Assembly (NCBI GenBank): GCA_002937505.1
Contig: PTJY01000003.1
Location: 316,060 to 380,059, forward strand
Source: Alphaproteobacteria bacterium MarineAlpha12_Bin1
GTDB lineage: Bacteria; Pseudomonadota; Alphaproteobacteria; UBA6615
Direction: 5' to 3'
Length of the DNA stretch: 64,000 nucleotides
A program made the position numbers and the translations under genes. Under the pieces are notes generated by a model. It did not search any database and had not been told where the DNA came from. It saw only the letters and a program-made list of their open reading frames with translations. Shown here one piece after another: positions 8,708 through 18,312 of the stretch. Every line of letters starts with the position of its first letter. Within the stretch, counting starts at the first letter, position 1.

Positions 8708-9634
8708 ATGGTCGATGAAAACCTCAAGTCACTAACCATTGGATGGGTTGGAACTGGCAAAATGGGATTTCCAATGGCAGCAAGGTTAATAGAAGCAGGA
8801 ATAGATGTTACAGTATATAACCGTACAGCTTCTAAAGCGGAACCTTTAGGAGTAAGATTAGTAGAAAAACCTGTAGACCTCGCGAACAGAGATATTGTTT
8901 ATACAATAGTCACAGATGATAAAGCGCTACTTGAAACGACCATGGGCCCTAATGGTATTCTATCAAGCGATACTAAACCAAAAATACTGATTGACTCCTC
9001 CACAGTTTCTTTAGAGGTATCAGAAAAAATACGCAGTAAAGCTAACGAACAAGGTGTAATATTTTTAGCGGCACCAATCAGCGGCAATGGCAACGCTGTT
9101 AAAGCTGGACAGGCAACTTTAGGCGTTTCTGGGCCGCGTTCTGGCTATGATCTTGTTGAGCCTTATTTATTAAAGCTAGGAAGAGGAGTAACTTATTTAG
9201 GTGAGGGTGATGCAAGTCGTATTGCAAAATTGGCTCATAATGTAATGCTTGGAATAATCGCACAATGCTTGGCTGAGATAACCGTCTTTTCTGAGAAGGG
9301 TGGAGTTAAACGTCATGCATTTCTTGAGTATCTAAATAAAAGTGTAATGGGGTCAACATTCACATCTTATAAAACCCCTGCATTGGTTAATCTTGATTTC
9401 ACGGCAACTCATACTTCTGAGATGTTAAGAAAAGATATGGAACTAGCTTTAGTTGCCGCTAGAAACATGGAAGTACCAATGCCCATAACTAATATGACCA
9501 GAGATATCATTCAAAAACTAATAGGCCTAGGTTATGGTAATGATGATTTTGCAGCCCTAATTGAAATGCAAGCAAGATTCTCCGGCTATGAAATAAAATC
9601 TGAAGAAATATCAGTCTCAGATGGCTTAGCCTGA
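8708..9634 (+). CDS. NAD(P)-dependent beta-hydroxyacid dehydrogenase (3-hydroxyisobutyrate dehydrogenase family)
   Basis: A 308-residue oxidoreductase of the 3-hydroxyisobutyrate/tartronate semialdehyde reductase family. GWVGTGKMG at residues 12-20 is the dinucleotide-binding loop, APISGNGNAVKAGQAT is the substrate-binding segment, and K174 in AKLAHNVMLG is the catalytic lysine. The family interconverts 3-hydroxyacids and semialdehydes. GGGAGAAG lies just upstream of ATG 8708. The aminotransferase gene starts 41 bases downstream, so a semialdehyde made by transamination may be the substrate (inference). Confidence 0.9.
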   Translation: MVDENLKSLTIGWVGTGKMGFPMAARLIEAGIDVTVYNRTASKAEPLGVRLVEKPVDLANRDIVYTIVTDDKALLETTMGPNGILSSDTKPKILIDSSTVSLEVSEKIRSKANEQGVIFLAAPISGNGNAVKAGQATLGVSGPRSGYDLVEPYLLKLGRGVTYLGEGDASRIAKLAHNVMLGIIAQCLAEITVFSEKGGVKRHAFLEYLNKSVMGSTFTSYKTPALVNLDFTATHTSEMLRKDMELALVAARNMEVPMPITNMTRDIIQKLIGLGYGNDDFAALIEMQARFSGYEIKSEEISVSDGLA

Positions 9635-9675
9635 TCTTATGATCAAAAATAGACTATAAGAATTGGAATACATAA

Positions 9676-11070
9676 ATGAATTATAACTCCAAGCACCTTA
9701 CAAACTCGCCAGAAGGCAGAGATATTGCCTCAATAATACACCCGTTAACAAACCTTAAATCACACTTAGAGAAAGGTCCTGTAATTATTGACAGTGGAGA
9801 AGGAGTATGGGTCACAGATATATATGGAAATAAATATATCGAAGGAATGTCTGGCTTATGGTGTGTTTCCCTCGGTTATGGACAAGAGCGCTTGGTTAAT
9901 GCAGCGGCAAACCAGATGCGAAAAATGCCATATTATCATCTTACCAATCATAAAAGTCATAACCCTATTATAAACCTAGCCGAGACTCTTCTTAATATGG
10001 CACCAGTTCCAATGTCAAAAGTCTGGTTTGCAAATTCTGGCTCCGAGGGAAATGATAGTGCAGCAAGGATCGTTTGGTATTACTGGTCTGCTACGGGTAA
10101 ACCCCAAAAAAGAAAAATTATATCGCATCGACAGGCTTATCACGGAAACACTATTGCCTCTGCTAGTCTTTCTGGAATGTATTACAACCATGCTTCATTC
10201 GGTCTACCACTAGAGGGTTTCCTTCATACAACCCCCCCGCACCACTATCGTTTTGCAAAACCAGAAGAAGGCGAAGAAGAATTTGCAACTAGACTTGCTG
10301 GGGAATTAGAAACTCTTATAGAGAAAGAAGGATCTGACACTATCGGTGCTTTTTTTACTGAACCTATTATGGGTTCCGGTGGCGTTATAGTACCACCTCC
10401 CACATATTATGAAAAAATACAGAAGATCCTAACCAAACATGATATACTCCTTATTGCCGATGAGGTGATCACAGGGTTTGGTCGGACTGGCAATATGTTT
10501 GGCACCACAACTATGGGGCTTAATCCAGACATGATTGTATGTGCAAAGGGTCTATCTAGCGCATATATTCCTATCTCCGCATTATTTGTAAATGATAAAA
10601 TTTTTGAGGCAATCAGTAATGAAAGTGATCGAGTGGGTGTATTTGGGCTCAGCTTTACATACTCTGGTCATCCAGTTTCCGCAGCAGTAGCTAGCGAAGC
10701 ACTTAAAATTTATGAAGAAGAAGAAATAGTTGAACACGTTAAGCGTGTAACACCCGTTTTTCAAGAAGGGCTTAGAGATCTAATTGATCATCCCCTAGTC
10801 GGAGAAGTCCGTGGCGTGGGATTGTTAGCAGGTGTCGAATTTGTAAAAAACAAAATAAATCATGAACCATTTTCTAATGAGCTAGGTGTTGGTGCTTTTT
10901 GTAATCAAAGAGCCGAGGAACACGGGCTAATTGTTCGTGCCATTGGTGATACAATCTCTTTTTGTCCACCACTTATAATCGATATAAATGAAGTCGAGGA
11001 AATGATATCTAGGTTTAGACTAGCTTTGGATGATACCTGGAAACAATTTAAAAATATTTCTGAGCACTAA
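9676..11070 (+). CDS. Class III (omega) aminotransferase, PLP-dependent
   Basis: A 464-residue fold-type I aminotransferase. SGSEGNDSAARI contacts the cofactor phosphate, IADEVITGFGRTGNMFG has the aspartate that binds the pyridine nitrogen, and K291 in CAKGLSSAYIPIS is the Schiff-base lysine. The N-terminal WVTDIYGNKYIEGMSGLWCVSLGYG is typical of omega-amino acid:pyruvate aminotransferases. Probable substrates are omega-amino acids or amines, giving semialdehydes. It lies between a hydroxyacid dehydrogenase and an amidase with gaps of 41 and 34 bases. Confidence 0.92.
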   Translation: MNYNSKHLTNSPEGRDIASIIHPLTNLKSHLEKGPVIIDSGEGVWVTDIYGNKYIEGMSGLWCVSLGYGQERLVNAAANQMRKMPYYHLTNHKSHNPIINLAETLLNMAPVPMSKVWFANSGSEGNDSAARIVWYYWSATGKPQKRKIISHRQAYHGNTIASASLSGMYYNHASFGLPLEGFLHTTPPHHYRFAKPEEGEEEFATRLAGELETLIEKEGSDTIGAFFTEPIMGSGGVIVPPPTYYEKIQKILTKHDILLIADEVITGFGRTGNMFGTTTMGLNPDMIVCAKGLSSAYIPISALFVNDKIFEAISNESDRVGVFGLSFTYSGHPVSAAVASEALKIYEEEEIVEHVKRVTPVFQEGLRDLIDHPLVGEVRGVGLLAGVEFVKNKINHEPFSNELGVGAFCNQRAEEHGLIVRAIGDTISFCPPLIIDINEVEEMISRFRLALDDTWKQFKNISEH

Positions 11071-11104
11071 ACCAAATAAATATATCTAGAAAAAGGAAGC
11101 AAAC

Positions 11105-12511
11105 ATGACATCAAACCTTATGGCAATGAGTGCTGTTGAACTTGCTAAGCATTACGAAAGCGGTGATGCCTCACCAGTCGAAGTAGCTGAATTAACATTG
11201 AATCAAATCAATGATCACAATGATAACTTAAATTGTGTTTGCCTAACTGATGATACGACAACCCTGAACATGGCAAAGGCATCAGAGAAAAGATGGCTAG
11301 GTAACGAACCTAATAGCCCAATAGACGGAGTTCCTGTAACTATCAAGGATCTTACCTTAACCAAAGGCTGGCCTACTCTTAGAGGCTCAAAAACAGTTGA
11401 TCCATCAGGTCCCTGGGAAGAAGACGCACCTGTCACAGCACGACTTAGAGAAGCGGGAGCTGTATTGGTAGGGAAAACAACCACACCAGAGTTTGGCTGG
11501 AAAGGAATAACAGATAGTCCACTAACAGGGATTACAAGAAACGCATGGGATAAGAGCAAAACGCCAGGCGGCTCAAGCGGCGGAGCAGCATCAGCTGCAG
11601 CTTCATTTATGGGACCTCTGCATCAAGGTTCTGATGCTGCTGGGTCAATAAGAATACCAGCGGCATTTAGCGGAATATTTGGACACAAACCTACTTTTGG
11701 TCTAGTGCCGAATTATCCTTTACCTGGACACATAGGTACATTAGCAAATATGGGTCCCATGACGCGCAATGTAACTGACGCAGCCGAAATGTTGAATATA
11801 ATGGCCCAACCAGACATTCGTGATTACATGGCACCACCTATCGAAAAACAGGATTTCACGGCCAGATTAGACGACGGTGTTTCCGGTGTAAAAATTGCTT
11901 TTAGTCCCACCTTAGGTACAAATGGGTGGGCAGATAAGTCTGTCTCTGATGCAGTTGCAAATGCTGCAAAAGCATTCGAAGAACTAGGAGCTATAGTTGA
12001 GCAAGTTGATCCTGACCTCCCAAACTGCCGGCCTATAATAGACACTTTTTGGTCAGCAGCTGATGCTTGGCTTGTTGATCAAATGCCTAAAGAAAAATCC
12101 AGATTAATGGATCCTGGCTTACTTGCGATAGCCGAATCCGGGCGAAACCTTTCTATATTAGATCTTGTTGAGGCAAATGCCCTAAAAATAGAATTGGGGG
12201 TTAGTATGGCCCGATTTCATGAAAAATATGACTTACTTCTTACACCTCAAATGCCATTAGAGGCATTTGAAGCCGGCAAAAACTTTCCCGAAGGGCGAGA
12301 TATGGAAGGATTTTTAGACTGGTGCCCATTTACTTATCCTTTTAATCTCACAATGCAACCAGCCGCATCAGTTCCTTGTGGCTTCGGTGATGAAGGAATG
12401 CCCATTGCTTTTCAATTAGTTGCCGCTCGTTACAATGACGCAACAGTTCTTCGTGCTGCTCGGTCTTATGAAAAAAACTTTCCTTTTAAAATGCCTGAGG
12501 GGTATATATAG
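11105..12511 (+). CDS. Amidase (amidase-signature family)
   Basis: A 468-residue amidase-signature enzyme that hydrolyses an amide bond. The Ser-cisSer-Lys triad is complete: K81 in PVTIKDL, cis-Ser S157 in TPGGSSGG and nucleophile S181 in SDAAGSIRIPA; the 24-residue spacing between the serines is exact for the family. AAAGGAAGC precedes ATG 11105. It is third in the plus-strand set with the hydroxyacid dehydrogenase and aminotransferase, so it may free an amino acid for transamination (inference). There is no GatB or GatC nearby, so it is not the tRNA amidotransferase subunit. Confidence 0.92.
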   Translation: MTSNLMAMSAVELAKHYESGDASPVEVAELTLNQINDHNDNLNCVCLTDDTTTLNMAKASEKRWLGNEPNSPIDGVPVTIKDLTLTKGWPTLRGSKTVDPSGPWEEDAPVTARLREAGAVLVGKTTTPEFGWKGITDSPLTGITRNAWDKSKTPGGSSGGAASAAASFMGPLHQGSDAAGSIRIPAAFSGIFGHKPTFGLVPNYPLPGHIGTLANMGPMTRNVTDAAEMLNIMAQPDIRDYMAPPIEKQDFTARLDDGVSGVKIAFSPTLGTNGWADKSVSDAVANAAKAFEELGAIVEQVDPDLPNCRPIIDTFWSAADAWLVDQMPKEKSRLMDPGLLAIAESGRNLSILDLVEANALKIELGVSMARFHEKYDLLLTPQMPLEAFEAGKNFPEGRDMEGFLDWCPFTYPFNLTMQPAASVPCGFGDEGMPIAFQLVAARYNDATVLRAARSYEKNFPFKMPEGYI

Positions 12512-12558
12512 AAAACTTTACCTAAACTTATTTAGAGAGAAAATAAATTAACTTATTG

Positions 12559-13989
12559 TTATTTAACAATTATTGGCTTTCTTTTATGCCAGGCATATAC
12601 GTCTTCTAGCTGCGCTGAAACTCTGAATAAAGTGGCCTCATCTGCAAATCTAGAAACTAACTGAACAGATACTGGAAAACCACTCTCCGTTTGCCCAATC
12701 GGCAAACTAATAGCTGGTTGACCGGTCTGATTAAACCAGACTGTGAAAGGAGAAAAATCGGCAACTCTATCCCAATATTCAGTAGCGTTGTCTAGCATCA
12801 TATCGATCCATCCAAGCTTCGGAGGAAGATGACCTAATCCTGGAGTTAATAATAAATCATATTTTTTATGAAATTGAGCCATTCGCCTGCCCATAGCATG
12901 CATTTGAGCTTGTCTTAAGAAAATATCATGACCTAAAATTTTTTCTCCCATTTGGGCTGTCGCGGCAACTACGTTTTCAACTTCTCCTACTTCTGGCAGT
13001 CTACCTCCAGGATGAGATCTTATTATTTGTGCTGCATTGGCTGCCATTAAGTCCCTAAAAATTTCTTGACTTTCTTCATTAGAAATTGGCGGGTCCACTT
13101 CTTCTAGCTGATGACCAAGATCAATTAGAGTAGTAACAGTTTGATCCAAAATAGTTTTATGGTCGATATCTGTTTTAGCCCCTGTTTTGCCTCCATAGGA
13201 GTAAGCTATCTTTAGGTTACCCGGATCAGCACTTACTTCCTCCAAAAATGGACGACAGGGTGGAGGTGCATAATAAGGATCACCTAAAGCGGGAAAGGAA
13301 CCTGTTATATCAAGGACAACTGCTTGATCACGAACAGTTCTAGACACTGCATGCTCAGCTACAGTTCCCCCTATTCTTTCCCCCAAAAAAGGACTAAAGC
13401 TATTTCTCCCTCGAGTGGGCTTTAAACCCACCAGTCCGCAACATGAAGCAGGAACCCGTATCGAACCAAAACCGTCACTTGCATGTGCAGCTGGAACTAT
13501 TCTTGAAGCAACTGCTGCGGCTGCCCCTCCACTCGACCCCCCTGGGGTTACACTTTCATCCCAAGGATTTTTGGTCGGCCCATAAAGCTGTGGTTCACAG
13601 GTTATAGACATCCCAAATTCACAAGTGTTTGATTTGCCAAATATAACAAATCCCGCATCTATTAACCTCTTTACAGTTTCACTATCCTGATCCGGAATAA
13701 CGTCCTTCATAAAACGACTTCCGCCTGTTGTCGGCGTACCAGCTAAAGTAGCTCCTAAATCTTTGATCAAATAAGGAACCCCTGATAAAATCCCTTCAGG
13801 CAAACCCTTAGAAATGGTTTTATGAGCCATTTTATGAAGATCCAGAATAATCGCGTTTAAACCTGGATTCAGTTTTTCAGACCGATCGATTGCTGCTTCT
13901 AAAACCTCAGTAGGAGTTACTTCTCCTTTTCTCAAAATTTCAGCTAGACCTAGGGCGTCATATTCCTCATATTGCTCGAAATTTTTCAC
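12559..13989 (-). CDS. Amidase (amidase-signature family), second copy
   Basis: A 476-residue amidase convergent with the one at 11105. Triad K76 (PYLIKDL), S152 (TPGGSSGG) and S176 ([11 protein letters not shown]), again with a 24-residue serine spacing. Outside the signature it differs clearly from its neighbour, so it is not a recent duplicate and probably has another substrate. The start is GTG 13989, chosen because AGGAGG sits 7 bases before it. Divergent from the CinA-like gene at 14084 across a 94-base gap. Confidence 0.92.
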   Translation of the reverse strand: MKNFEQYEEYDALGLAEILRKGEVTPTEVLEAAIDRSEKLNPGLNAIILDLHKMAHKTISKGLPEGILSGVPYLIKDLGATLAGTPTTGGSRFMKDVIPDQDSETVKRLIDAGFVIFGKSNTCEFGMSITCEPQLYGPTKNPWDESVTPGGSSGGAAAAVASRIVPAAHASDGFGSIRVPASCCGLVGLKPTRGRNSFSPFLGERIGGTVAEHAVSRTVRDQAVVLDITGSFPALGDPYYAPPPCRPFLEEVSADPGNLKIAYSYGGKTGAKTDIDHKTILDQTVTTLIDLGHQLEEVDPPISNEESQEIFRDLMAANAAQIIRSHPGGRLPEVGEVENVVAATAQMGEKILGHDIFLRQAQMHAMGRRMAQFHKKYDLLLTPGLGHLPPKLGWIDMMLDNATEYWDRVADFSPFTVWFNQTGQPAISLPIGQTESGFPVSVQLVSRFADEATLFRVSAQLEDVYAWHKRKPIIVK

Positions 13990-14083
13990 TTTCTTCCCTC
14001 CTAAATATTTTAGGCAATATTCTGCCTTTTTTTGGGGGTTAAAGGAAAGATGAAATATAGGATAGTTAGGTGAAAGGAAAAGA

Positions 14084-14572
14084 GTGATGGAAGAGCTAAC
14101 CTTAATCTCTAAAGAAGTTGCCGAAATGCTAGTGGAAAGAGGCGATACAATCGCGGTTGCAGAAACTTCTGCTGGAGGGCTTTTGTCGGCTTCTCTTCTA
14201 GCCGTCCCAGGAGCATCAGCTTACTATCTGGGTGGAGGAGTTTTATACACTCACCAATCAAGGGAGCTCCTACTTGGAATACCTGATACTGAAATGAAAG
14301 GAATTCGTTCATCCAGTGAGCCATATGCCCAACTACTCGCTATTAGCATAAGAACTAAATTTAATACTACATGGGGAATATCAGAGACGGGAGCAGCTGG
14401 TCCCACAGGGAACAGATATGGAGACAATCCAGGTCACACATGTGTTTCAGTTTCTGGTCCAATTAATGAAGTAAAAACAGTAGAAACAAATTCTCAAAAT
14501 CGAACAAAAAATATGATGACTTTCAGTTCAGAAGCCCTGAATCTTTTAAAAGAGTGTCTTTTAAGAGCCTAA
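14084..14572 (+). CDS. CinA C-terminal-domain protein (PncC-like)
   Basis: A 162-residue stand-alone CinA C-terminal domain. Conserved blocks are AVAETSAGGLLSASLL near residue 24, VPGASAYYLGGGVLYT and ETGAAGPTGNRYG. PncC enzymes deamidate nicotinamide mononucleotide, but their usual motif is AESCTGG, while here it reads AETSAGG, so activity on NMN is doubtful. The companion N-terminal domain is a separate gene at 16220. Followed after 41 bases by a MetE-like gene on the same strand. Confidence 0.82.
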   Translation: MMEELTLISKEVAEMLVERGDTIAVAETSAGGLLSASLLAVPGASAYYLGGGVLYTHQSRELLLGIPDTEMKGIRSSSEPYAQLLAISIRTKFNTTWGISETGAAGPTGNRYGDNPGHTCVSVSGPINEVKTVETNSQNRTKNMMTFSSEALNLLKECLLRA

Positions 14573-14613
14573 AAGAATTTATAATAAGATTTTAATTAAT
14601 GGAGTAGTTTGTT

Positions 14614-15759
14614 ATGGAAAGAAGCAATGAACGAGTTCTTACAACACACACTGGTAGCCTTCCCAGACCACAAAATGTTGTAGATCTTTTGTTAGATGAG
14701 GAAGAACATCCGGGAGATAATACTGCAGAATTAGATAAAGCCGCTAGAGCTGCAATTTCAGATGTGATTAATAGTCAAGTTAAAGCAGGACTAGATATAA
14801 TAAACGACGGAGAACAAGCCCGGCCTGATTACACTTCACATGTCAAGGATAGACTAGCTGGTTATGATGGACCAAGCTCACCACCCATAGTAGGCACTGG
14901 AGAAGAAGGTTTTCCTGAGCTAAATGAGCTACTTGGCTTTTTATTTGCATCAACTCCTCAGCATAGGCCAACCTGCAGCGGGCCTATTGGATGGAAAAAT
15001 TGGGATGCCGTGGAAGAAGATATCAGTCGTGCAAGCGCTTTACTGAAAAATACCAATACAAAAGAAACATTTATGACGTCCCCTTCTCCTGGACAAATCT
15101 CACGTTATTTAAGAAATGTTTATTACCCAACGGAAGAGGAATATATTTTTGCCTTAGCTCAAGCTATGTCACGAGAGTACGAAGCAATAGTAGAAGCTGG
15201 ATTTGTACTGCAACTTGATTGCCCTGATTTAGCATTAAGTAGGCACACCGTCTTTCGACATTTAAACCTAACCGATTTTCGCAAAGAAATCGGAATGCAT
15301 GTTTCAGCGCTCAATGAGGCAGTTAAAAACATTCCCTCTGAAAGAATGAGAATGCACGTTTGTTGGTCCAGTACTTTAGGGCCGCATCATGAAGACGTCC
15401 CATTAATAGATATTTTGGATATAGTTCTTAAAGGCAAACCAGGTGCTGTATCTTTTCCGGGCGCAAATCCTAGGCACGCGCATGAATGGAAGGTTTGGAA
15501 AGATGTTAATTTACCAGACGGAAAAGTAATAATACCTGGAGTAATTGACTCAACCTCTAATTTTGTTGAACACCCCGAGCTAGTCGCAGATAGAATAATT
15601 CAATATTCCGAAATGGTAGGCGCAGAAAACGTTATAGCTGGCGTAGATTGCGGATTCGGGACTTTTGCTGGTCGTCTACAGGTTGACCGCAACATTGTCT
15701 GGATGAAATTAGAATCATTAAGCAAGGGAGCAAAACTCGCGTCCGAGAAATTATTCTAG
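14614..15759 (+). CDS. MetE-like cobalamin-independent methionine synthase family protein
   Basis: A 381-residue protein equal to the catalytic C-terminal half of MetE, with TTHTGSLPRP at the start and NDGEQARPDY near residue 64. The zinc-ligand set is present: H248 and C250 (MHVCW), E291 and C346 (VDCGFGTF). Full MetE is about 750 residues; short forms like this transfer methyl or alkyl groups between a thiol and an unknown partner, and may not be methionine synthases. A purine/amidase context gives no clear donor. Good start with GTTATG and no better upstream choice. Confidence 0.85.
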   Translation: MERSNERVLTTHTGSLPRPQNVVDLLLDEEEHPGDNTAELDKAARAAISDVINSQVKAGLDIINDGEQARPDYTSHVKDRLAGYDGPSSPPIVGTGEEGFPELNELLGFLFASTPQHRPTCSGPIGWKNWDAVEEDISRASALLKNTNTKETFMTSPSPGQISRYLRNVYYPTEEEYIFALAQAMSREYEAIVEAGFVLQLDCPDLALSRHTVFRHLNLTDFRKEIGMHVSALNEAVKNIPSERMRMHVCWSSTLGPHHEDVPLIDILDIVLKGKPGAVSFPGANPRHAHEWKVWKDVNLPDGKVIIPGVIDSTSNFVEHPELVADRIIQYSEMVGAENVIAGVDCGFGTFAGRLQVDRNIVWMKLESLSKGAKLASEKLF

Positions 15760-15826
15760 GTGTTAATAAACTAATTTTAATATTTGACAGTATTTGTAGT
15801 TTTTTAGTCTAACTTTACTGAGTTGT

Positions 15827-15913
15827 TGGTGCGGGCGGTGGGACTCGAACCCACAAGCCTTTTACGGCACGGGATTTTAAGTCCCGCGTGTTTACCAGTT
15901 TCACCACGCCCGC
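15827..15913 (-). tRNA. tRNA-Leu (anticodon UAA)
   Basis: On the minus strand the RNA starts GCGGGCG and ends with the matching CGCCCGC, discriminator A and an encoded CCA (15829-15827). The anticodon stem-loop is CGGGA-CTTAAAA-TCCCG, giving anticodon UAA. The T arm carries GGTTCGAGTCC. A long variable arm (CGTGCCGTAAAAGGCTTG region) and 87-base length fit the class II leucine tRNA. No clear terminator found after it. Confidence 0.96.
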
Positions 15914-16031
15914 AATTAACGAACTTTAATTCTAAGAAGCTAGTCTCCGAGATTAATTAGCGCAACTAGCTTTGCATTTTTATTTTCATTGGTTATACCA
16001 AGGTCATATCATATAGAGAAAGGAATCAATA

Positions 16032-16202
16032 TTGGATAGTACTGAGTTACTCCGTTTTGTTGGATTTATAGCTGTGATGATTATGATCATTCCTGGGCTG
16101 ATTTATGGATTACGTAAACGAAAGGCCGCAATTCGTAATATATTTATTTGGTTTTCTATATTCGGAATAGGGTTTTTTCTTTATTGGTTACAAATAAGAT
16201 AA
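16032..16202 (+). CDS. Small two-helix membrane protein, unrecognised
   Basis: A 56-residue frame with a TTG start at 16032 and AAGGA at 16019-16023, 8 bases before it. Two hydrophobic segments (LLRFVGFIAVMIMIIPGLI and NIFIWFSIFGIGFFLYW) flank a basic loop (GLRKRKAAIRN), so a hairpin of two membrane helices is likely. It lies between tRNA-Leu and a CinA-type gene, both on the other strand. I do not recognise a family. The good ribosome site and balanced helix-loop-helix pattern argue for a real gene. Confidence 0.6.
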   Translation: MDSTELLRFVGFIAVMIMIIPGLIYGLRKRKAAIRNIFIWFSIFGIGFFLYWLQIR

Positions 16203-16219
16203 CACATTCATTTCTAAAA

Positions 16220-17005
16220 TCAGTTACCTTTATCTTCTGGAACAACTACACCTCCATCTATTGGATCTCCACCAAGTTTACTGATAATTACTCTTAATTT
16301 TCCTGCAGCTTCATCTATCCGACCCAGACTGGGCCCACGTAAAACAAAGTTACTACCAGGTCGTCCCCCAAAATAAAATGGATAACTTCCAATATCTAAG
16401 TCCTTATAATTATTTTGTAATGACTCCAGCTCTATCGCTATAGCACCCTCCGCAACGTAACCACCTATAGTATGAGACAGCATTGTGACCCCTCTTTCAA
16501 GAAATGGTATAGCTGCCTGAAACATGGCTTGCATCACTCTGGGAATACCGGCCATAACAAAGACATTATCAACTTTGAATCCTGGGGCACCACTAACTTC
16601 GTTTATCAAAAGATCCGCATTCTCAGGGGTGCGCGCCATACGCAACCGAGCCTCCGTTACTTCGTTACCCATCTTAATTATTCTTTCTCTGAGTAACTTT
16701 TCAGCAACCGGATGATGAATGAGTTTCTGTCCAAATGCTTTGGCAATACAATCGGCAGTTATGTCGTCATGAGTTGGTCCAATACCACCAGTAGTAAAAA
16801 CATAACTATATTTTTTTCGACACTGATTTACCGCTTCTATTATCTCATTTTCATCATCGGGCACTACTCGAGCTTCTCGAACTTGTATGCCCAATTTATT
16901 TAGCTCTACACCTAAAAACTTTAAATTTACATCATGAGTACGACCAGACAATATTTCATTTCCGATTATCAATGCCGCCGCTGTAACCAAGCGCGTTTCG
17001 CTCAT
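16220..17005 (-). CDS. CinA N-terminal-domain protein (MoaB/MogA-like, COG1058)
   Basis: A 261-residue protein with the molybdopterin-binding-fold domain of CinA: AALIIGNEILSGRTHDVN near residue 10, REARVVPDDENEI and TTGGIGPTHDDITADCIAKAFG near residue 72. In CinA this part is an ADP-ribose pyrophosphatase-like domain. The C-terminal amidase domain is missing, as usual for this alphaproteobacterial form; a separate copy of it is at 14084. Start ATG 17005 faces map across a divergent gap. Confidence 0.88.
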   Translation of the reverse strand: MSETRLVTAAALIIGNEILSGRTHDVNLKFLGVELNKLGIQVREARVVPDDENEIIEAVNQCRKKYSYVFTTGGIGPTHDDITADCIAKAFGQKLIHHPVAEKLLRERIIKMGNEVTEARLRMARTPENADLLINEVSGAPGFKVDNVFVMAGIPRVMQAMFQAAIPFLERGVTMLSHTIGGYVAEGAIAIELESLQNNYKDLDIGSYPFYFGGRPGSNFVLRGPSLGRIDEAAGKLRVIISKLGGDPIDGGVVVPEDKGN

Positions 17006-17321
17006 ATTAAATCACCCATACTTTTAGCTCTCCCTAAATAAAGCTCAATATATATAATATTGTAGATTTCTATATATTTTTTTGACTGGAACTAATTTAA
17101 TTATAAACCCTTTCGTGATATGTTTATGTAACGTTTTGAAGCCCTATCACGCAGCCAGTAAATGGTCAAAGTTATTGATTAATTATCTTGTGTCGGAAAA
17201 AACAATTAACTTTATGATAAATGCAAATTATATAAAATTTATATCTCGAGCACCTTTTTAAAATGTTATATTTATTTCAAGAATTAGTATTGATAATGAT
17301 ATATTCTATTTATAGAAAATA
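17006..17321. other. Divergent intergenic region between cinA-type gene and map
   Basis: A 316-base AT-rich gap. It must hold the promoters of both outward genes. I see TTGATA at about 17291 before map and several TATAAT-like runs, but no pair with good spacing on either strand, no open frame with a ribosome site and no strong hairpin. Confidence 0.5.
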
Positions 17322-18143
17322 ATGAATGAATCCCAAAATGAATCTTGGCATAGAGAACCAAGAAAAATCAGAATACACGATGAATCGTGCTTTGAATATA
17401 TGCGCAAAGCAGGGCTCTTGGCCGCTCAAACACTCGATTTTATTACTCCGTATGTGCTTCCAGGTGTTACTACCGAAGAACTTGATCGTCTCTGTCACGA
17501 GTACATAAGCGATAATGGGGCAGTTGCTGCTCCTTTAAACTATAAAGGATTCCCCAAGTCTATTTGTACCTCCATTAATCATGTGGTCTGTCACGGGATT
17601 CCTGGCGAGAGACGTCTATCCAATGGGGACACTCTTAATATCGACGTTACGGTAATACTTGAAGGATGGTACGGTGACACCAGTCGAATGTTTGTAGTGG
17701 GTGATAAGGTCAAAAGGCTGGCGGAGCGACTAATTTCTGTAACTTATGAAGCAATGTGGAAAGGTATAGAGGCGGTAAAGCCTGGAGCTACTCTTGGGGA
17801 TATTGGATATGCCATTCAATCTTATGCTGAAAATGAACGTTTTTCGGTAGTTAGAGATTTCTGTGGCCACGGACTAGGACAAGTTTTCCATGATGCTCCG
17901 TCAATTTTACATTATGGAGCTCCTGGGGTCGGCTCAGAGTTAAGAGAGGGCATGTTTTTCACAATCGAACCAATGATAAATGCTGGTAAATTTGATGTAA
18001 AAATTTTAGCTGATGGATGGACTGCAGTTACTAAAGATCGATCCCTATCCGCTCAGTTTGAGCACTCATTAGGTGTTACTGCCGATGGATATGAGGTTTT
18101 TACTCTTTCTCCAAAAAACTGGCATAAACCACCTTATGTCTAA
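17322..18143 (+). CDS. map: Methionine aminopeptidase, type I
   Basis: Removes the N-terminal methionine from new proteins. All five metal ligands are visible: D108, D119, H183 (CGHGLG), E216 (FTIEPMI) and E247 (QFEHSLGV), with the additional catalytic H91 (HGIP) and H190. Length 273 residues is normal; the first 16 residues are a short extension. Its ATG 17322 overlaps no other gene. Followed by a 169-base gap to purB. Confidence 0.97.
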   Translation: MNESQNESWHREPRKIRIHDESCFEYMRKAGLLAAQTLDFITPYVLPGVTTEELDRLCHEYISDNGAVAAPLNYKGFPKSICTSINHVVCHGIPGERRLSNGDTLNIDVTVILEGWYGDTSRMFVVGDKVKRLAERLISVTYEAMWKGIEAVKPGATLGDIGYAIQSYAENERFSVVRDFCGHGLGQVFHDAPSILHYGAPGVGSELREGMFFTIEPMINAGKFDVKILADGWTAVTKDRSLSAQFEHSLGVTADGYEVFTLSPKNWHKPPYV

Positions 18144-18312
18144 TATTTTTTTATAATAAAATCGTGAAAACTAAACTGAGAGATTTAACGAAGAATTAAA
18201 AATTAAACTTTATTTAATTTAAAAATATAGAAAATTGAATCCTTTTATACGTTTAAAGACGCCAAAACACTTACCGATTATAAAACTTTAACTTTTAATA
18301 TCGGAAAAAAAA

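Noticed and set aside
11215-11559. Minus-strand 114-residue frame inside the first amidase
   Set aside because: Antisense to the amidase triad region; an expected shadow.
17291-17321. Promoter of map
   Set aside because: TTGATA is present but the downstream -10 candidates (TATTTA, TAGAAA) have poor match or spacing.
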